Origin: Solen grandis
Taxonomy: Eukaryota; Mollusca; Bivalvia; Adapedonta; Solenidae
Reading direction: 5' to 3'
Length of the DNA stretch: 64,000 bases
NCBI GenBank assembly: GCA_021229015.1
Contig: CM037777.1
Span: 68,982,840-69,046,839 of the forward strand
Positions 58,717 to 64,000 of the stretch are shown one piece after another (the stretch's first letter is position 1; the number at the start of each line of letters is the position of its first letter). The notes under the pieces are model-generated. The model did not search any database and was not told the origin of the DNA. It saw nothing but the letters and a program-made list of their open reading frames with translations. Position numbers and translations under genes: made by a program.

Positions 58717-58790
58717 GGCCCCCCAACGGGGTTCGAACCCACAACCTTCGGATCTGCAGTCGAAAGTGTTACCACTGGACCACGGCGCCC
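58717..58790 (-). tRNA. tRNA-Cys(GCA)-like sequence, probably pseudo or SINE head
   Basis: On the minus strand: 'ggcgccgtggtccagtggta' (D-arm region), 'cgactgcagatccg' (anticodon loop with GCA, as in tRNA-Cys), and 'gggttcgaacccc' (T arm, perfect B box). The acceptor sides, GGGCGCC and about TTGGGGG, do not pair, so a functional tRNA is doubtful. Confidence 0.5.
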
Positions 58791-59200
58791 TTCCAATGTG
58801 TTATGTATTTATTATACCCTTATGTAATAATAATAAATATTTATGGCATTCGTTTTTGAACGAAAAAACTTTATATACATATTCTCCTACATAGAATTAT
58901 TTGTTTATGTTTGATCTGTTTCATATATGACGTTTTCGGCCATACGTGTTTTTTTTTCAAAAACAGCTTTAAATACAGGACTGCATCATTGTGTGTTAAA
59001 CAATTCTGTGATAAAAATGCTCAAAGCTATAATCAACAAATAATCATGGTTGTAGATCTAGTTGTTCAAACTTTAGATTCATGCTTGATTATATTAAGTT
59101 TCATTATTAAAATTTTTTTTTTTAACCCCTTCAATTATTAATCACATGTACATATTACACTTCTCTATAATAAGTGTTTTATATTCAGTCCATGCATATT
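58791..59200. other. No gene recognised
   Basis: AT-rich sequence. Confidence 0.4.
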
Positions 59201-59708
59201 TATAAATCTTCTGTAATATAAGACATGCATTATTTCATTTGTGTTCACAGTTGTAAACAATTCATAGACAGTTTTATTAAAATGGCGTAAAAGAGTAATG
59301 GCTACCTTTTAAGATGATTATTATAAACAGGAAGACAGTAAAAAGTGCAATATATTTTTCTTATTTCATTAACCAATAATTAATGTATATACAGCACAAG
59401 TACCGATAATATGTAAACCAATAGGCCTAAGTAATTCAGCGCTTTTTAGACAACAACGAATCTTGTTTCCAAATGAGTATGTGACAAACATCACAAACAT
59501 TTTATCTGTTTTAAGTAAAATATGACTTGTAATTATTTCAAGCCAAAACTATACATATTTCTAGATTGAACATATAAAACAACACACAAGTCAATAAACC
59601 TCATTCACTAATGCTCATTTCATGAAAACTCCGAAGTTGAGATCTTCCAAAAATAAAATTCTCGAATATATATATCTACTACAAGTAAGATTAATAGTAA
59701 AATGGAAC
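59201..59708. repeat. Direct duplication, copy 1 (about 510 bp)
   Basis: From 'tataaatcttctgtaatata' to 'gtaaaatggaaca', repeated 622 bases later with only a few differences (for example one 'acacacaag' against 'aacaaaacacgag'). Non-coding. Confidence 0.85.
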
Positions 59709-59821
59709 ACAGGTTGTCAAACTTGAGCTGAGGTAAAGCTCAAGTGATATACTTCGTAAAATACACGCCAGTAAAATACACACACATTAAAAAGCTTACA
59801 ATAATACTTTAAACCTGCAAT
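59709..59821. other. Spacer between duplicated copies
   Basis: About 110 bases unique to the interval between the copies. Confidence 0.6.
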
Positions 59822-59822
59822 T

Positions 59823-60326
59823 TATAAATCTTCTGTAATATAAACATGCATTTTTCATTTGTGTTCACATAAACAATTCATAGACAGTTTTATTAAAATG
59901 GCGTAAAAGAGTAATGGCTACCTTTTAAGATGATTATTATAAACAGGAAGACAGTAAAAAGTGCAATATATTTTTCTTATTTCATTAACCAATAATTAAT
60001 GTATATACAGCACAAGTACCGATAATATGTAAACCAATAGGCCTAAGTAATTCAGCGCTTTTTAGACAACAACGAATCTTGTTTCCAAATGAGTATGTGA
60101 CAAACATCACAAACATTTTATCTGTTTTAAGTAAAATATGACTTGTAATTATTTCAAGCCAAAACTATACATATTTCTAGATTGAACAAAACAAAACAAA
60201 ACACGAGTCAATAAGCCTCATTCATTGATGCTCATTTTATGAAAATTCCGAAGTTGAGATCTTCCACAAATAAAATTCTCGAATATATATCTACTACAAG
60301 TAAGGTTAATCGTAAAATGGAACAAA
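59823..60326. repeat. Direct duplication, copy 2 (about 505 bp)
   Basis: Second copy of 59201-59708. The close identity indicates a recent duplication, or an assembly of two haplotypes placed in tandem. Confidence 0.85.
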
Positions 60327-61597
60327 AAATTAAAAACACCCGTAAAAAATTAATATAATAATCATATACAGAAATAATATATACATTTCTTTGAACTCAA
60401 CACTATCCAAGAAAAACAAAAAAATCTGATAAACAAAATTAATTAATTAGTAAATATTGATAACATTTTTATTGAGATACCCAGATTATAAATAATAAAG
60501 AATTAACCAATATATAGATATATAAATAGCCAGAACAAATAATCAAATAAATTTAGACACTACGCCTCAAATAATTTAACAAATCTGTACTTACGCAAAC
60601 ATTTTTATTTAGATACCCAGTTTATAAATTAACATACCTGATGCAAAGATTTATGCAAATCAATAAACAGCTAACATTCAATTACAAACTGAAATTACAC
60701 GTTATATGACTTTTATAATCAAAAGGAACATATGTTGATTAATACTAAATCGATTTTCTGTTGTTTTTTTTTCGGTTTTTCGGGTTTTTTTTTTTTTTTT
60801 TTAAAATTAACTCTGGATACTTTAATCGATTAGAATCCTTGTGTAATGAATAAATAGTTCTTAAACCTTTCATACCATGACGAAATATTCAAGTCTTTTT
60901 TTACTTTCATGATTACAACTAAGAAGTGTAAACTAAGAACATATCGAACTGGTTAAACATTTAAAGAAAAGTATCTTTTTCCATATAAAACTCCCTAACA
61001 GTACAAAGTTTGTTTTCGCACTGATGTTTTTTCTCTGTGTTTTCTTTTTCTAAAAAAGTTCTCATATACTAGTAATTAATCAATATACAAAATCAGATGG
61101 AAATAGGAAATGTACCATAGTCTGTCAAGCTGATTTTTATACATCATTTTTGTAGCATTTTAGTCATGTAGCAGAATAATCTTAAAGATGTTCACTGGGA
61201 GTACCATAATTATTTATTGTAATTACACACTGGGTTGTTATTTCTCTATGATTTTTATGTTTGAAGTGAACGTATAGTGACGCCGAGACACCAAACATAA
61301 TACCAGGAATCCGAATTGTATGCTTCTTGAAGAAAGTAGATGAGAAATAATGAAAGTTAATCTTTATCAAAAATGCATAATTAACTAAAATTTGATTATT
61401 ACAACATCAACATCAGGCAAATCGGTTAACTAGAATAAACAACCTCTCAGAGAAATGACATATAAAAATAATTAACCAAAATAACAAAAGAGACGATTAA
61501 GTTTCTGTCAGTAACTCACACAAAATATACTCTATGAGCAAAGTATTCAATTTACATATTTTAGATACAACATATTGCTTTTTTTTATTGGTTTCCG
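60327..61597. other. No gene recognised
   Basis: AT-rich. T-run at 60787-60802. Confidence 0.45.
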
Positions 61598-61700
61598 TCC
61601 CACTGACATTTTCGTTCATTGGAGACTATGTATATCTAAATCACAGCGTAGAAATGTGGCATGATACCAACCTAGTTACATTTTCCTCACACCACTTCAA
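61598..61700 (-). mobile_element. SINE (family B) fragment
   Basis: 'cgtcccactgacattttcgttcattggagac' and 'agcgtagaaatgtggcatga' mark the 3' half of the family B element. Confidence 0.6.
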
Positions 61701-61845
61701 TCTGAATTAAATGGGGTTTGATTCAAAAGTAATGTCAAATTATTTGTCAATCATAATGTTTTGAAAAATGAAGCTAACAATAAACTATGTAATATTTGGT
61801 AATGTTACTTTGAAAAGAAATATTATAACATTAAGAACATTTGCT

Positions 61846-62092
61846 CCGTGCCCGAGTGGCTATAGTGGCTAAATTACAATGCACTACTTCAAAGCCGCTC
61901 CAGAAAACGCTGGTAGGGAGGCCCACAACTATGAAATATATGAATACTCTCTCATACCACTTAAGTGGAACACGGTAGGTCGGTGGTTCTACCCGGGTAC
62001 CTCTGTGTACTCGGGGTCTCCCTCCACCTGTAATTAGCTGGACGTCGCTATAGGATTGAAATACGGTAAATCCCAAATACAACAACAGCACT
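61846..62092 (+). mobile_element. SINE (family A), with tRNA-like head
   Basis: Starts 'gtgcccgagtggctatagtg' (A-box-like), passes 'ggtaggtcggtggttctacc' and 'tgtgtactcggggtctccct', then 'cctgtaattagctggacgtc', and ends in 'aaatacaacaacag'. It is the fuller of the family A copies in the window and lies about 0.4 kb 3' of the HSP70-like gene. Confidence 0.75.
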
Positions 62093-62505
62093 TACGTGGA
62101 AGAGATGCTAAATCCATATACGATTTTGGTTAGGTTTAGATTTTCCGGCAAATCCCTAATTGTCGTCCTGTGCTCTTTGATTGCTTACATACAGCTGACG
62201 TCCTCCTCACATCACGACTGCATAACTATCCGCTGTGCTCTAGGAACTGGACTCATTCTCGAAAAACACTCAAATTATACATTGAAAGTTTTTTTTGCTA
62301 AATTTTTATTGTATTTTAAATTGTATTTTTGAATTATAGTGTCAGTACCATACATAAACTTTAGGAATCAATTACAAATGGAGCCAAATGTACATCTCTT
62401 AATTTCATTTACAACTTCGAACATGTGTTACATTTCTTTTCAAACAACCCTCGTTTAATAGTTTGGTACTTTTCTTTCAGGTTTTATTTCATTCCTTTGA
62501 TACAA
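62093..62505. other. Probable 3'UTR and flank of the HSP70-like gene
   Basis: On the minus strand AATAAA occurs at 62305-62310, about 200 bases past the stop, and another at 62484-62489, only 17 bases past it. Confidence 0.45.
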
Positions 62506-63575
62506 TTATCTTCGTGACAAGAAATCAAAGGTCGCATCTGTCTGTTTTCCCGTCTTCTCGTCTGTTGCATGAACTCCCATTTCTGTGTCCCCAAACTCAA
62601 ACTGGACGTTGAGTGAAAGTCCTTCAACATCGTCTTTCTTTCCAAAATCAACAACCATATGTCCAATCTTTTCACATCCGTCTTGGTCAATATGCAAAGG
62701 ATACGGTTTATCCGAGGTATAAACATTCAGGACCATTTTTCCCGTAGATGGATCAGAAGGAACATATTTATGGTCCTTGGCCTTTTCTCCAACTTCAAAT
62801 TCATCATCGATTCGGGCGTGAACATCAAATGCATCTTTGCAAAGTGGATGCCCATTTAAGACAATGAGCTTATCTCGGGAATCCAGAGCAGGTTCGAAAT
62901 GTTTGTAGTGTTGGATACCATAGGTTTTCTTGCAGATCCGAGACTTAACTATGTAAGGGTCAAATCCAAAAAGCACTGCTCCATGCAGGACGGCCAGTCC
63001 AGCATCTTCTGGAACGATAACTCTCTTGTTTGGAAAGGCATTTTCCACTTTCTTCCGGATGATTTCTGATTCACTGAAGCCACCAACCATTACTATTGTA
63101 GCGATGTCATTGTCATTAAGCTGCGCAAACTGCTCTCTCAAATGACTGCATATTTTATCACCAGCTTCTTTGAAAAATTCTAGGAAAAACTCGGCTTTAA
63201 TCTTGAACTTGTCTTTCTCAAAATAAATCTTCCCTTTTAGGTCTGTATCTTTCCCATGCGATCCGCTAAGCTCTTGGTTATGCATGGTATTGTATGTTGT
63301 GCTGAAAGATGTTGGTAGATGAACTTTTACCCATCCAGTTGAGTCCGTCTTCACAGTTCTTTTTACAACCTCGGAATTGTTAATCATATCGTTGTAGTCA
63401 TCAGCGTATCTGTTCTGAACAACTTCCATAACATCATGTCCAACAGCAGATGTAAGAATAGACATGATCTTGTCATCAATATCCTTTCCTCCCACATCAC
63501 CACCATTCACTTTTGCTAATTCTTTGACACCACCATCATCTAGAACCTCGTGAACAGTTATATCTGTTGTTCCAC
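62506..63575 (-). CDS. HSPA12-like HSP70, last exon
   Basis: Acceptor GTATTTTAG. Joined to the upstream exon it completes LDLGGGTTDITVHEV, the phosphate-2 loop of the actin/HSP70 ATPase fold. Further on are VNGGDVGGKDID and IATIVMVGGFSESEIIRKKV (adenosine-site loop), and VPEDAGLAVLHGAVLFG (last ATPase helix). A C-terminal extension holds KTYGIQHYKHFEPAL and KMVLNVYTSDKPYP, and TAA is at 62506-62508. Spacing and the absence of an EEVD tail fit HSPA12A/B-type proteins, not canonical HSP70. Bivalves are known for large HSPA12 expansions linked to stress and immunity. The client is unknown. Confidence 0.9.
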
Positions 63576-63732
63576 CTAAAATACAAAATGAAAGTTAGCT
63601 TAAAGATCTATGCAGATACTGTTATTCCAGAATTTAAAGAAAGAACTTTAGAAGGACAAACACGGCAAATGATACCTGATAATTCGTTATAAATTGAGTT
63701 AAAATATCAGACAAATAGGTATTGAATAGTAC

Positions 63733-63889
63733 CTCCTAAATCTAAAACCAAGTATTTGGATCCTCTCTTGAAACGTGCTAGCTTTGGGTCATCATTGTCG
63801 CCTGCCCTTATGAATGAAAGACTCGTACAAAATATGGAAGCGGCCTCTGGTTCCAAAGCAAGGGACAGGTTTCCTGAGGATATGTCTGC
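63733..63889 (-). CDS. HSPA12-like HSP70, preceding exon
   Basis: Acceptor TATATTTCAG, donor GTACTA. It encodes ADISSGNLSLALEPEAASIF, then CTSLSFIRAGDNDDPKLARF, then KRGSKYLVLDLGG. 'ALEPEAAS' is the hinge-side motif of HSPA12 ATPase lobes. Phase 0 at its start shows that N-terminal exons lie beyond the window edge. With the last exon it gives about 408 residues, roughly two thirds of a usual HSPA12 protein. Confidence 0.9.
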
Positions 63890-64000
63890 CTGAAATATAT
63901 AGTGACAATTAAGAATGTGATTAAATCCCCCCCACCACACACACAAAAGAACTACCGACAACAAACAACTGACACAATACAAAGAAAAATAATTAATCTT
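63890..64000. other. Intron of the HSP70-like gene, running off the window
   Basis: Contains a C-run and CA-rich patch; no exon. Confidence 0.5.

Overview
The window looks like animal nuclear DNA, most likely from a bivalve mollusc. It is AT-rich, has no operons, and its genes are broken into short exons with GT/AG borders. It also carries repeat types I associate with bivalve genomes: tRNA-headed SINEs ending near 'cagtatttcagtcatttgga', the 'agctcgactattcgaa' element with its internal 'aaagttttgcatgcaag' repeats, and dense foldback elements. An HSPA12-type HSP70 and a PAN-like/Thr-rich membrane protein also fit a mollusc. The species assignment is inference. Two 100-base N runs (5263-5362, 48816-48915) are scaffold gaps.

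Genes, left to right. (1) A possible first coding exon of a SAM-like protein, 1609-1671 (+). (2) An RPA/OB-fold-like gene on the minus strand, exons 18082-18268 and 13473-13962. Its roughly 4.1 kb intron contains a non-LTR retrotransposon, and its last exon has a one-base frameshift. (3) The 3' end of an unrecognised gene on the plus strand, four exons between 32338 and 35273 with consistent phases. (4) A minus-strand PAN-like/Thr-rich/single-TM gene, exons 45759-45918, 43742-43860 and 42985-43535. (5) The pore half of an anion-selective Cys-loop receptor on the plus strand, exons from 52277 to 54707 including a 36-nt microexon. (6) The C-terminal two thirds of an HSPA12-like HSP70 on the minus strand, exons 63733-63889 and 62506-63575. 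Genes 3 to 6 have their 5' portions outside the window, in gaps, or unrecognised.

The rest is mostly repeats. There is an inverted pair of GC-rich arrays at 0.4 and 2.9-3.3 kb, and diverged TGACGTCA-bearing repeats at 6.9-10.95 kb. Two inverted copies of a 'gctcgactattc'-ended element lie at 12.5-13.3 and 25.2-26.6 kb. A pogo/Tigger-like element (20304-22439) has a LINE fragment nested inside it. LINE remnants occur at 15.4-17.5, 20.7-21.8, 28.2-28.9 and 47.8-48.8 kb, and a Tc1/mariner derivative with intact inverted ends lies at 55806-56693. Several hairpin/foldback elements, SINEs, three minisatellites, a 0.44 kb polypurine tract and a 0.5 kb direct duplication complete it.

The genes do not form an evident pathway. 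I found no CRISPR, rRNA, operon or defence-island-like system. The most worthwhile leads are the intron-split, frameshifted RPA-like gene, the alternative-splice signals in the receptor's intracellular loop, the unrecognised four-exon gene, and the nested or foldback mobile elements.
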